Source: Clostridium sp. CAG:411
GTDB lineage: Bacteria > Bacillota > Clostridia > Lachnospirales > Lachnospiraceae
Direction of reading: 5' to 3'
DNA length: 14,139 nt
Assembly: GCA_000437275.1 (NCBI GenBank)
Contig: FR899707.1
Coordinates: 37,839 to 51,977, forward strand
Notes under the pieces: model-generated
Told to the model about the DNA's origin: nothing
The model's database searches: none
Seen by the model: only the letters and a program-made list of their open reading frames with translations
In this document: one piece after another, positions 7,087-14,129 of the stretch
How the letters are laid out: each line of letters starts with the position of its first letter
How positions within the stretch are numbered: position 1 is the stretch's first letter
Made by a program: the position numbers and the translations under genes

Positions 7087-9555
7087 ATGAGTAAGATATT
7101 TAAAAATCTTGTACCATTTTGGAAAATGGTAATCTTTATTCTTGTATTTTTATGTGTGCAGGCAGTGTGTGATCTGTCTTTGCCGTCTTATACATCTAAG
7201 ATTATTGATACAGGAATACAAAACAAAGGTGTGGAACACGTATTACCAGAAAAGATAAAGGCAGAAGAATATGATTATCTGACAATCTTTTTGACAAAAG
7301 AGGAAAAGGATACATTGAAGGACATCTATACCTTAGATGAAAAACAGAATGTCTATTCCTTAACAGAAAAGAAGGAATCCAAGCTGAAGGATTATGATGA
7401 ACAATTTGCGATTGCTATGTTATTAGATAATCAGATGTCAGCTATGTCAGAAAAGGATTTTAAAGCGATGTTGACAGAGCAGCAGAAACAGGCACAGGAA
7501 GCGGCTCAAAAGTCAAATGCAGAAACACAAAAAGCGGCACAGAGTTCGCAAAAGTCACAAACACAGAAAGCAGCACAGGATGCACAGGCGGCCCAAAGCG
7601 AGCAAGCAGAAGGACAGCAGTCTGTAACACAGAGCATAGAAGAAATACCGTTGGAACAGTTAGTGAAGCAGTTAGGTGTAGATCTTCCAATTACAGAGAA
7701 AAAAGTGGAAGAAGATGGAAAGAAAACAACGGTCAAATATGTAGATGTACGTCCACTGTATCAAATGATGGAAGAAAATGGACAGATTACAGAGGATACT
7801 GTGATACAGATCCGAGATTCTGTTGAAGAAAAAATGGAGACAATGGGTAGCACTATGATCCAGTCTTCTGCAATTGCACAGACGATTGCATTGGAAAAGG
7901 ATGCTGGTGTTAATATGAATCATAAACAGACCTCTTATTTGTGGCAATGTGGAGCAAAGATGCTTGGATTGGCATTACTCATGGCAGTGGCAACTATCAT
8001 AGTAGGATATTTAGCTGCTAGAATTGGTGCTGGAGTTGGTAAAAATCTTCGAGAAGGTATGTTTGAGAAGGTAGTGCATTTTTCAAATGCCGAGATGGAT
8101 AAATTTTCGACCGCTTCTTTGATTACGCGTACAACAAACGATGTACAGCAGATTCAATTAGTTACAACAATGATGCTTCGTATGGTTGCTTATGCACCGA
8201 TTCTTGGTATTGGTGGTGTTCTTAAAGTTTGGAAGACAGGCGCTGGTATGGGCTGGGTTATTGCATTGGCAATTGCGGTAATCCTTGGACTTGTTGGTGT
8301 TTTGATGGCATTAGCAATGCCAAAGTTTAAATTGATGCAGACTTTGGTGGATAAAGTAAACTTGGTAGCCCGTGAAATTTTGACAGGTTTATCAGTTATT
8401 CGTGCTTTTGGACGCGAGAAAAAAGAAGAAGAACGTTTTGATGATGCAAATAAGAATTTAACAAAAACCACATTATTTACCAACCGTGTTATGACATTTA
8501 TGATGCCAGGAATGATGTTGGTAATGTATGGATTGACTATCCTTATTGTTTGGGTAGCAGCACATAAGATTGATGACGGTGTGATGGAAGTTGGTTCTAT
8601 GACTGCCTTTATCACATATGCAATGATGATTGTAATGTCCTTCTTAATGCTTACCATGATGTCTATTATGTTGCCAAGAGCAGCAGTTGCAGCAAATCGT
8701 ATTGACGAAGTGGAAAAGACAGATATTAGTATCAATGATGCAAAAGAATGCAAAAAACTTCCAGAACAGAAAGAGGAAAAGCGTGGAGTAGTAAGCTTTT
8801 CTAATGTTTCTTTCCGCTATCCTGGTGCGAAGGAAGATGTATTAAGTGATATTAGTTTTAAGGCTGAACCAGGAAAAACAACGGCTATTATTGGTAGTAC
8901 AGGATGTGGAAAATCCACGTTAGTACATTTAATTCCTAGACTGTATGATGTGACAGCAGGAAGTATTACTTTGGATGGCGTAGATATACGAGAATTATCC
9001 ATGAATGATTTGCGTAATGAAATTGGATTTGTACCACAAAAAGGTGTGTTATTTTCAGGAAACATAGCTTCTAATTTAAGATTTGGTAATAAAAATGCTA
9101 CGCAGGAGGAAATTGAGGAAGCAGCAACAATTGCGCAGGCAACAGAATTTATTGACAAAAAAGAAGAAGGTTATGAAAGTCCAATCGCACAGGGTGGAAG
9201 CAATGTATCAGGTGGACAAAAACAACGTCTTGCCATTGCAAGAGCCATTGCGAGAAAGGCAAATATTTATATTTTCGATGATAGTTTTTCTGCTTTGGAT
9301 GTAAAGACAGATGCAGCAGTTAGAAAAGCTTTGGGAGAAAAAGTAAAAGATTCGACAGTAATTATTGTAGCGCAGCGTATTAGCACTATTTTACATGCGG
9401 ATCAGATTTTAGTAATTGATGATGGAAGAATTGTAGGAAAAGGTACACATGAACAATTGTTGAAGGAATGTGATGTATATTTGCAGATTGCAAAATCACA
9501 ATTATCAGAAAAAGAATTAGGTTTAGATGGAAAGGAGGATGAAAAGCATGAGTAG
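7087..9555 (+). CDS. ABC exporter half-transporter with degenerate catalytic site and large extracellular insert
   Basis: 822 residues, well above the 570-620 usual for type IV exporters (ABCB-like). TM1 is at about 12-30 and TM2 at about 288-311. Between them lies an insert of about 240 residues, predicted outside the membrane, with a Gln/Ala/Ser/Lys-rich stretch (about 131-178). Further helices run to about 530. The nucleotide-binding domain has Walker A GSTGCGKST (603-611), Q-loop Q651, signature VSGGQ (707-711) and Walker B IYIFD (727-731). At the catalytic glutamate position it has Asp (D732), and at the switch histidine it has Gln (Q763 in VAQRIST). This is the degenerate-site partner of a heterodimer, as in TM287 or BmrC. 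The last eight bases overlap the start of the partner gene, implying translational coupling. The likely role is export of drugs, peptides or lipids; the substrate cannot be read from sequence. Confidence 0.93.
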   Translation: MSKIFKNLVPFWKMVIFILVFLCVQAVCDLSLPSYTSKIIDTGIQNKGVEHVLPEKIKAEEYDYLTIFLTKEEKDTLKDIYTLDEKQNVYSLTEKKESKLKDYDEQFAIAMLLDNQMSAMSEKDFKAMLTEQQKQAQEAAQKSNAETQKAAQSSQKSQTQKAAQDAQAAQSEQAEGQQSVTQSIEEIPLEQLVKQLGVDLPITEKKVEEDGKKTTVKYVDVRPLYQMMEENGQITEDTVIQIRDSVEEKMETMGSTMIQSSAIAQTIALEKDAGVNMNHKQTSYLWQCGAKMLGLALLMAVATIIVGYLAARIGAGVGKNLREGMFEKVVHFSNAEMDKFSTASLITRTTNDVQQIQLVTTMMLRMVAYAPILGIGGVLKVWKTGAGMGWVIALAIAVILGLVGVLMALAMPKFKLMQTLVDKVNLVAREILTGLSVIRAFGREKKEEERFDDANKNLTKTTLFTNRVMTFMMPGMMLVMYGLTILIVWVAAHKIDDGVMEVGSMTAFITYAMMIVMSFLMLTMMSIMLPRAAVAANRIDEVEKTDISINDAKECKKLPEQKEEKRGVVSFSNVSFRYPGAKEDVLSDISFKAEPGKTTAIIGSTGCGKSTLVHLIPRLYDVTAGSITLDGVDIRELSMNDLRNEIGFVPQKGVLFSGNIASNLRFGNKNATQEEIEEAATIAQATEFIDKKEEGYESPIAQGGSNVSGGQKQRLAIARAIARKANIYIFDDSFSALDVKTDAAVRKALGEKVKDSTVIIVAQRISTILHADQILVIDDGRIVGKGTHEQLLKECDVYLQIAKSQLSEKELGLDGKEDEKHE
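9531..9550 (+). promoter_or_regulatory. Ribosome binding site deciding the second ABC start
   Basis: AAAGGAGG (9531-9538) lies nine bases before ATG at 9548. The in-frame ATG at 9527 precedes the site and the one at 9539 abuts it, so 9548 is preferred. The site lies inside the end of the upstream gene. Confidence 0.75.
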
Positions 9556-11404
9556 TGGAAACAGACCAAGAAGAATGGGTGGACCGGGAAGAGGAATGGC
9601 ACCCGGTGAAAAGGCAAAAGATTTTAAAGGCACTTTTAAAAAGATTGTTGTTTATATTGGTAATTATAAATTTGGTGTGCTTGGTGTTATGATTTTTGCG
9701 ATCTGTTCTACGGTGTTTAATGTAGCAGGACCTAAAATCTTAGGAAAGGCAACGACTGCATTGGCAGAAGGGTTAGGCAGAAAAATCGCAGGCACTGGTG
9801 GCATGGATTTTGATTATATTGGAAAGATTCTTCTCTTTGTATTAGGTCTCTATTTATTGGGAGCTGCATTTAACTTTTTACAAGGTTGGATCATGACGGG
9901 AATTACCCAAAAGATTTGTTATCGTCTTAGAAAAGAAATTTCTGAGAAAATCAATCGTATGCCAATGAAGTATTTTGAAAGCCGCACATATGGTGAAGTA
10001 TTATCCAGAATTACAAATGATATTGATACGTTGGGAATGGGACTTAACCAAAGTGTGACACAGATTATTACATCGGTTTCTACCATGATTGGTGTACTGG
10101 TTATGATGCTTAGCATTTCACCTCTTATGACGTTGATTACACTTGTAATTTTACCAATCTCTTTAGGGTTGATTTCTTTGGTTGTGAAGAAATCACAAAA
10201 ATACTTTAAAACGCAGCAGGAATATCTTGGTCGTATTAACGGACAGGTAGAAGAGGTATTTGGTGGTCATTTAGTAGTAAAGGTGTTCAATAAAGAAGAG
10301 GAAGTTGTTGACGAGTTTAAGAATACAAACGCAGTTTTATATGACTCAGCATGGAAATCACAGTTTTTATCTGGAATGATGCAGCCAATCATGATGTTTG
10401 TAGGAAATCTAGGTTATGTAGCAGTAGCAGTATCTGGTGGTTATCTTGCAATCAAAAAAGTAATTACGGTTGGTGATATTCAGGCATTTATTCAATATGT
10501 GAAAAACTTTACACAGCCAATTCAGCAGTTGGCACAGGTTACCAACCAGGTACAGTCAATGGCAGCCGCTGCGGAGCGTGTATTTGAATTGCTTGAGGAA
10601 GAGGAAGAAGAACAGAAGGTTTCCAACCCTGTTAAATTGGATAAGATTGAAGGTGCTGTATCCTTTGAACATGTACATTTTGGATATGACCCAGAAAAGA
10701 TTATCATCAATGACTTTACTTGTGACGTAAAACCAGGACAGACGGTTGCAATTGTAGGACCAACTGGTGCGGGAAAGACTACGATGGTAAAACTGCTGAT
10801 GCGTTTTTATGATGTAAATGAAGGTTGTATCAAGGTAGACGGACATGATATTCGTGAGTTTAATCGTTTAGACTTGCGAGATGGATTTGGAATGGTATTG
10901 CAGGATACTTGGTTATTTAAGGGAAGTATAATGGAAAACATTCGTTACGGACGTTTGGATGCTACGGATGAAGAAGTAATTGCAGCAGCAAAGGCAGCAC
11001 ATGCACATCATTTTATTCAGACCTTGCCTGGTGGATATGATTTGGAATTAAATGAAGATGCCAGCAATGTATCACAGGGACAAAAACAGTTGCTTACAAT
11101 TGCGCGTGCCATTTTAGCGGATAATCCGATTATGATATTGGATGAGGCAACCAGTTCAGTAGATACCCGTACCGAGGAACGGATTCAAAAGGCAATGAAT
11201 AACCTGATGAAAGGAAGAACCAGTTTTGTAATTGCCCATCGATTATCCACAATCAAAGATGCAGATGTCATATTAGTAATGAAAGACGGAGATATCATAG
11301 AACAGGGAAATCATAACACACTGTTAGCCCAGAATGGCTTCTATGCAAACCTATATAACTCACAATTTGCAGATCCCTATGAGCGGTGTGCAGTCGAAGC
11401 ATAA
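9548..11404 (+). CDS. ABC exporter half-transporter, catalytically complete partner
   Basis: 618 residues from ATG 9548. A Gly/Arg-rich cytoplasmic N-terminus is followed by six predicted membrane helices (the first two about 41-62 and 93-117, with only a short loop between them, unlike its partner). The nucleotide-binding domain has Walker A GPTGAGKTT (404-412), Q-loop Q452, a signature altered to VSQGQ (508-512), Walker B IMILDE with catalytic E533, and switch H564 in VIAHRLST. In a head-to-tail dimer its intact Walker A/B and histidine would face the partner's normal VSGGQ, while its own VSQGQ would face the partner's D732/Q763 site. That is one working and one degenerate ATP site, the TM287/288 arrangement. 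Ten acidic residues (about 349-358) link the membrane and ATPase parts. It is the last gene of the MarR operon, followed by a terminator at 11522. Confidence 0.94.
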   Translation: MSSGNRPRRMGGPGRGMAPGEKAKDFKGTFKKIVVYIGNYKFGVLGVMIFAICSTVFNVAGPKILGKATTALAEGLGRKIAGTGGMDFDYIGKILLFVLGLYLLGAAFNFLQGWIMTGITQKICYRLRKEISEKINRMPMKYFESRTYGEVLSRITNDIDTLGMGLNQSVTQIITSVSTMIGVLVMMLSISPLMTLITLVILPISLGLISLVVKKSQKYFKTQQEYLGRINGQVEEVFGGHLVVKVFNKEEEVVDEFKNTNAVLYDSAWKSQFLSGMMQPIMMFVGNLGYVAVAVSGGYLAIKKVITVGDIQAFIQYVKNFTQPIQQLAQVTNQVQSMAAAAERVFELLEEEEEEQKVSNPVKLDKIEGAVSFEHVHFGYDPEKIIINDFTCDVKPGQTVAIVGPTGAGKTTMVKLLMRFYDVNEGCIKVDGHDIREFNRLDLRDGFGMVLQDTWLFKGSIMENIRYGRLDATDEEVIAAAKAAHAHHFIQTLPGGYDLELNEDASNVSQGQKQLLTIARAILADNPIMILDEATSSVDTRTEERIQKAMNNLMKGRTSFVIAHRLSTIKDADVILVMKDGDIIEQGNHNTLLAQNGFYANLYNSQFADPYERCAVEA

Positions 11405-11480
11405 CAGTGCGTGCAAGCTGGCTTGCAAAGCACAGTTGTGCTTTGGCTGCATAGCGCGACAGCGCGTCATGAGCATGGAG
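11405..11480. repeat. Cluster of consecutive small palindromes
   Basis: Four inverted repeats follow one another directly after the exporter stop: TGCAAGC-TG-GCTTGCA (11412-11427), AAAGCACA-GT-TGTGCTTT (11427-11444), GCGC-GACA-GCGC (11454-11465) and CATG-AG-CATG (11468-11477). The stretch is clearly richer in G+C than its surroundings. It may be a REP-like intergenic element or a structured 3' end of the exporter mRNA. The plus-strand reading frame across it has no coding character. Confidence 0.5.
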
Positions 11481-11521
11481 AGAAGCGGAATGCGAATGAA
11501 ACCGCGAGAGGAAGAGAAAGA

Positions 11522-11565
11522 AAAGAAACCAAAGTACAAATTAAGGTGCTATGGTTTCTTTTTTT
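11522..11565 (+). terminator. Terminator of the marR-ABC operon
   Basis: AAAGAAACCA (11522-11531) pairs perfectly with TGGTTTCTTT (11552-11561). Inside, after one A-A mismatch, AGTAC (11533-11537) pairs with GTGCT (11546-11550) through one G-U, leaving an 8-base loop. A run of seven or more T follows the stem. This is a strong intrinsic terminator 118 bases after the operon stop. Confidence 0.85.
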
Positions 11566-11590
11566 ATAGAACAGATGTATGATATGACTT

Positions 11591-11703
11591 AAAATGAACT
11601 TTGGGTTTAAAAATGAACTTTTAAATAAAAATTAAACTTTTCAATAAAAAGACTTGAACTTTTTAATGAAAAGCCTATAATAAGAATAAGAAAAATGAAC
11701 TTT
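11591..11703 (+). repeat. Five direct repeats of AAAATGAACTTT around a promoter
   Basis: Copies are AAAATGAACTTT (11591), AAAATGAACTTTT (11610), a variant AAAATTAAACTTTT (11628), CTTGAACTTTTT (11653) and AAAAATGAACTTT (11691). Measured at the (G/A)AAC core, the spacings are 19, 19, 22 and 41 bases, about two or four helical turns, so all copies face the same side of the DNA. The fourth overlaps the -35 box and the fifth lies just after the predicted start. Such an array is a plausible binding region for the HTH protein encoded directly downstream. Confidence 0.65.
11654..11681 (+). promoter_or_regulatory. Promoter of the HTH-aminotransferase gene
   Basis: TTGAAC (11654-11659), a 16-base spacer and a perfect TATAAT (11676-11681). 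The start would be near 11688, about 67 bases before the ATG. The -35 box is part of the repeat family described at 11591-11703. Confidence 0.75.
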
Positions 11704-11754
11704 AGAAACCAGACTTATTTTTGTTAGGCGAAAATAGGTGAAAGGAGGTAGTCT

Positions 11755-13251
11755 ATGGAGAGTGTCACTTTTGCAGAACGATTAAAAGAGGCCATGAGCA
11801 ACAAAGGGATGAAACAAGTTGATTTGCTTCGATTGGCAGCAGCCCAAGAGATAAAACTTGGTAAGAGTCAGGTGAGCCAATATGTAAGTGGAAAAGCTGT
11901 ACCAAGAGAAAACATTGGTACATTTCTGGCGGATGTATTGGATGTAGATATGGAATGGTTGTATGGAAAAGATAAAGCAAATGGAAATCAGATAGATAGC
12001 GCACGCCAACGTGTGACCGTAGAAGGGGGAAGTTCAATGAGAACATTTAAAAAATCAACAAAATTAGACCATGTACTATATGATGTAAGAGGTCCTGTAG
12101 TAGATGAAGCAAGTAGAATGGAAGAAGCTGGAACACATGTGTTAAAATTGAATATTGGAAATCCAGCACCTTTTGGTTTCCGTACACCAGATGAAGTTGT
12201 ATATGACATGCAGCGACAGCTAGTAGATTGTGAAGGTTATTCTGCTTCAAAGGGACTTTTTTCTGCCAGAAAGGCAATTATGCAATATGCGCAAATTAAA
12301 GGATTACCAAATGTTTCTGTGGAAGATATTTATACAGGAAATGGTGTCAGTGAATTGATTAACTTAAGTATGTCCGCATTGCTTGACAATGGAGATGAAG
12401 TGTTGGTCCCTGCACCGGATTATCCTCTTTGGACGGCATGTGTTACTTTAGCGGGAGGAAAAGCCGTTCACTATATTTGTGATGAGGAGTCAGAGTGGTA
12501 TCCGGATATAGAGGATATGAGAAAGAAGATTACAGATAAGACAAAGGCAATTGTTATTATTAACCCAAACAATCCAACAGGAGCCTTGTATCCCAAAGAA
12601 GTGTTACAGGATATTGTGCAACTTGCCAGAGAACATCAGCTTATTATTTTCTCAGATGAAATTTATGACCGTTTGGTAATGGATGGAGAGGAACATGTAT
12701 CCATCGCTTCTATGGCACCAGATGTATTCTGTGTTACCTTTAGTGGTTTATCAAAATCTCATATGATTGCTGGTTATCGAATTGGCTGGATGGTACTAAG
12801 TGGCAATAAAAATGTTGCAAAAGATTATATAGAAGGATTGAATATGTTGTCCAATATGCGGTTATGTTCCAATGTGCCTGCACAGTCTATTGTACAGACT
12901 GCATTAGGAGGACATCAAAGTGTAAATAACTATATTGTTCCAGGGGGAAGAATATACGAACAGCGAGAATATATCTACAAGGCCTTAAATGATTTGCCAG
13001 GGGTAAGTGCTGTAAAACCAAAGGCTGCATTTTATATTTTCCCTAAGATTGATACGAAAAAGTTCAATATAGTAAATGACGAAAAGTTTGCACTTGACTT
13101 ATTAAGAGAGAAAAAGATTTTGATTGTACATGGTGGTGGGTTTAACTGGGAGCAGCCGGATCATTTCCGAGTTGTGTATTTACCACGTATTGAAGTGTTA
13201 AAAGATGCAATCGAAAAAATGGGAAATTTTCTTAGCTATTATAGACAATAA
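11755..13251 (+). CDS. HTH (XRE) domain fused to AlaA-type alanine aminotransferase
   Basis: 498 residues. Residues about 7-70 form a Cro/C1-type helix-turn-helix (FAERLKEAMSNKGMKQVDLL; LGKSQVSQYVSGKAVPRENI). A short linker leads to residue 95, from which the protein aligns along its whole length with E. coli AlaA (YfbQ, about 405 residues), a PLP-dependent glutamate-pyruvate aminotransferase. Shared motifs are YDVRGPV, LKLNIGNPAPFGF, NGVSELI, VPAPDYPLWTA, NPNNPTGA (270-277), SDEIYD (D301, Y304), PLP lysine K334 in SGLSKSHMIAGYR, and the substrate arginine R472 in DHFRVVYLPR. All catalytic residues are present, so the enzyme is probably active. A strong AAAGGAGG precedes the first ATG, and M95 has its own ribosome binding site. 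It is not of the GntR-MocR architecture. The likely job is alanine/glutamate metabolism with DNA binding, probably at its own repeat-rich promoter. It is a single-gene transcript with a terminator after it. Confidence 0.93.
   Translation: MESVTFAERLKEAMSNKGMKQVDLLRLAAAQEIKLGKSQVSQYVSGKAVPRENIGTFLADVLDVDMEWLYGKDKANGNQIDSARQRVTVEGGSSMRTFKKSTKLDHVLYDVRGPVVDEASRMEEAGTHVLKLNIGNPAPFGFRTPDEVVYDMQRQLVDCEGYSASKGLFSARKAIMQYAQIKGLPNVSVEDIYTGNGVSELINLSMSALLDNGDEVLVPAPDYPLWTACVTLAGGKAVHYICDEESEWYPDIEDMRKKITDKTKAIVIINPNNPTGALYPKEVLQDIVQLAREHQLIIFSDEIYDRLVMDGEEHVSIASMAPDVFCVTFSGLSKSHMIAGYRIGWMVLSGNKNVAKDYIEGLNMLSNMRLCSNVPAQSIVQTALGGHQSVNNYIVPGGRIYEQREYIYKALNDLPGVSAVKPKAAFYIFPKIDTKKFNIVNDEKFALDLLREKKILIVHGGGFNWEQPDHFRVVYLPRIEVLKDAIEKMGNFLSYYRQ
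12023..12039 (+). promoter_or_regulatory. Internal ribosome binding site and start for the free aminotransferase
   Basis: AAGGGGG (12023-12029) stands seven bases before an in-frame ATG at 12037, codon 95. Starting there would give 404 residues beginning MRTFKKSTKLDHVLYD, almost exactly the length and start of stand-alone AlaA. Use of this start is inferred. Confidence 0.5.
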
Positions 13252-13302
13252 AGTGTATATTATACCATGAAAAGATAGAATACAAATGATAGTTTTACTT
13301 TT

Positions 13303-13345
13303 AGAAAGAAGATGTAGCAGGACGGAACACCTTCTTTCTTTTTTG
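13303..13345 (+). terminator. Terminator of the HTH-aminotransferase gene
   Basis: AGAAAGAAG (13303-13311) pairs with CTTCTTTCT (13331-13339). After a mismatch three more pairs extend the stem inward, and a run of six T follows. It lies about 50 bases after the stop codon. Confidence 0.85.
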
Positions 13346-13376
13346 CTTTTTAGGAAATTCCGATTTTTTTAGGCAT

Positions 13377-13409
13377 AAAAAATAACGTATGTTCATCGAA
13401 CATACGTTA
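13377..13409 (-). terminator. 12-bp hairpin with U-run at the end of the IS91-like element
   Basis: TAACGTATGTTC and GAACATACGTTA (13383-13394 and 13398-13409) form a perfect 12-bp stem with a 3-base loop. On the minus strand it is followed by six T (13382-13377). It can end transcripts of the minus-strand element genes. Given its place downstream of the transposase, it may also belong to the element's terminal (ori-like) structure. Confidence 0.6.
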
Positions 13410-13455
13410 GATAGGATAAAAATGGGTGCACTTACCTAATGATTGTAGAGAACGA

Positions 13456-13632
13456 TTAAAAAATATAAAAACCTTCTTCTCCAAAATCATCATCCAGTTC
13501 TTCGTTCATGAAATAATCCATATCCAGAAGATCTTCATCACTCATGGAGCGAATGTCCTCTGAAGTTAATCCCTCTGGTGGATTATCGATGTATTTTTGC
13601 GTAATTCCTCTATATTTATTGACATTTGGCAA
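13456..13632 (-). CDS. Small acidic protein in the IS91-like element, start unclear
   Basis: 58 codons if a TTG at 13632 is used. The protein reads N-K-Y-R-G-I-T-Q-K-Y, then PPEGLTSEDIRSMSDEDLL, a very acidic EELDDDFGEEG and an aromatic end FYIF. Codon use and the ordered acidic tail look like real coding sequence. The TTG almost touches its AGAGG. By contrast, an ATG at 13625 has that AGAGG at an ideal eight-base distance but lies in another frame, which stops after 19 codons. One inserted base just after this ATG would give a normal M-S-N-K-Y-R-G start. The gene is therefore either frameshifted at its start or begun at TTG. It lies about 45 bases after the transposase stop. I do not recognise the family or function; association with the element is inferred from position. 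Confidence 0.5.
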   Translation of the reverse strand: MPNVNKYRGITQKYIDNPPEGLTSEDIRSMSDEDLLDMDYFMNEELDDDFGEEGFYIF

Positions 13633-13676
13633 TCCTCTTTTGAGAGAATTGTATCATATAACGTAAAAAATGAAAA

Positions 13677-14067
13677 CTAAGGGGAAGACCGCTTTCTACG
13701 AGATTTGGACATAACATTCTCGTACATTTCTTCGAGGGAAATACGCTGGTGATTAAAGTATAGTTCAAGAAAATCCATTTCATGTCCGCAATCCGGACAT
13801 TTAAGTGGATCGTAACCAAATGCACCAAGAATGGCAACACGCCATTTGTTGAAGCTGCGTAAAAAAGGGTGGGCATTTTTGGAGATGGCACGATAAAGAT
13901 GTTTGTCAACATCACGATGGCGGGCATAAAGACCACCATAACGGATCATTTTAAAATGTTTTTCGGGAATATGACGAATTAAGCGTTTGATAAAATCCAT
14001 AGCAGGAATGGTTTCAACGACAAATTTCTTCATAATAGTCATTAAAAATTTTTTGTAAAATATTCAT
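13677..14067 (-). pseudogene. IS91-family (Y2) transposase, N- and C-terminal ends only
   Basis: The 3' 120 codons encode the C-terminal part of a Transposase_32/IS91-type protein: FVVETIPAMDFIKRLIRHIP, HFKMIRYGGLYARHRD, SFNKWRVAILGAFGYDPLKC, and a CPDCGHEMDFLELYFNHQR segment that includes the zinc-ribbon-like CPDC. Upstream in a different frame, ATG at 14067 begins MNILQKIFNDYYEEI, which resembles the usual N-terminus of these proteins, and stops at TGA 14014-14016. The two frames meet around 14020-14035. The N-terminal cysteine region, HUH motif and tyrosine(s) of a roughly 400-residue enzyme are absent. So the gene suffered an internal deletion of several hundred bases that also shifted the frame, and no active transposase can be made. 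The alternative is a 5'-truncated copy with a chance upstream match. Confidence 0.75.
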
Positions 14068-14111
14068 AAGACTATTGTGACAGGAAATGTAGAAAAAAGA
14101 ACCCCATAATT

Positions 14112-14129
14112 CCCCTCATGAATGAGGGG
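14112..14129. repeat. Hairpin near the 5' end of the IS91-like element
   Basis: CCCCTCAT (14112-14119) and ATGAGGGG (14122-14129) form a perfect 8-bp stem with a 2-base loop, 45 bases upstream of the transposase start codon. IS91-family ends often carry such a hairpin, so it may be part of a terIS-like terminus. The flanking GGGGTT and TAGGGGA add further C/G runs in otherwise AT-rich DNA. Confidence 0.5.

Noticed and set aside
8190..8753. Minus-strand frame of 187 codons
   Set aside because: It is the antisense shadow of the conserved membrane domain of the ABC exporter and has no recognisable motif or ribosome binding site.
11334..11582. Plus-strand frame of 82 codons spanning the exporter 3' end
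   Set aside because: It runs through the palindrome cluster and the terminator, and its first part overlaps the exporter in another frame.
11591..11703. The five TGAACTTT repeats as a CRISPR array
   Set aside because: The repeats are only about 12 bases, imperfect and 19-41 bases apart around a promoter, with no cas genes.
13397..13410. CGAAC-ATAC-GTTAG as a LexA (SOS) box
   Set aside because: It matches most of the Bacillus LexA consensus, but it is one arm of a longer perfect hairpin followed by a U-run, and no SOS-type gene starts next to it.
13616..13939. Minus-strand frame of 107 codons
   Set aside because: It is an out-of-frame shadow of the transposase remnant; the Transposase_32 motifs lie in the other frame.
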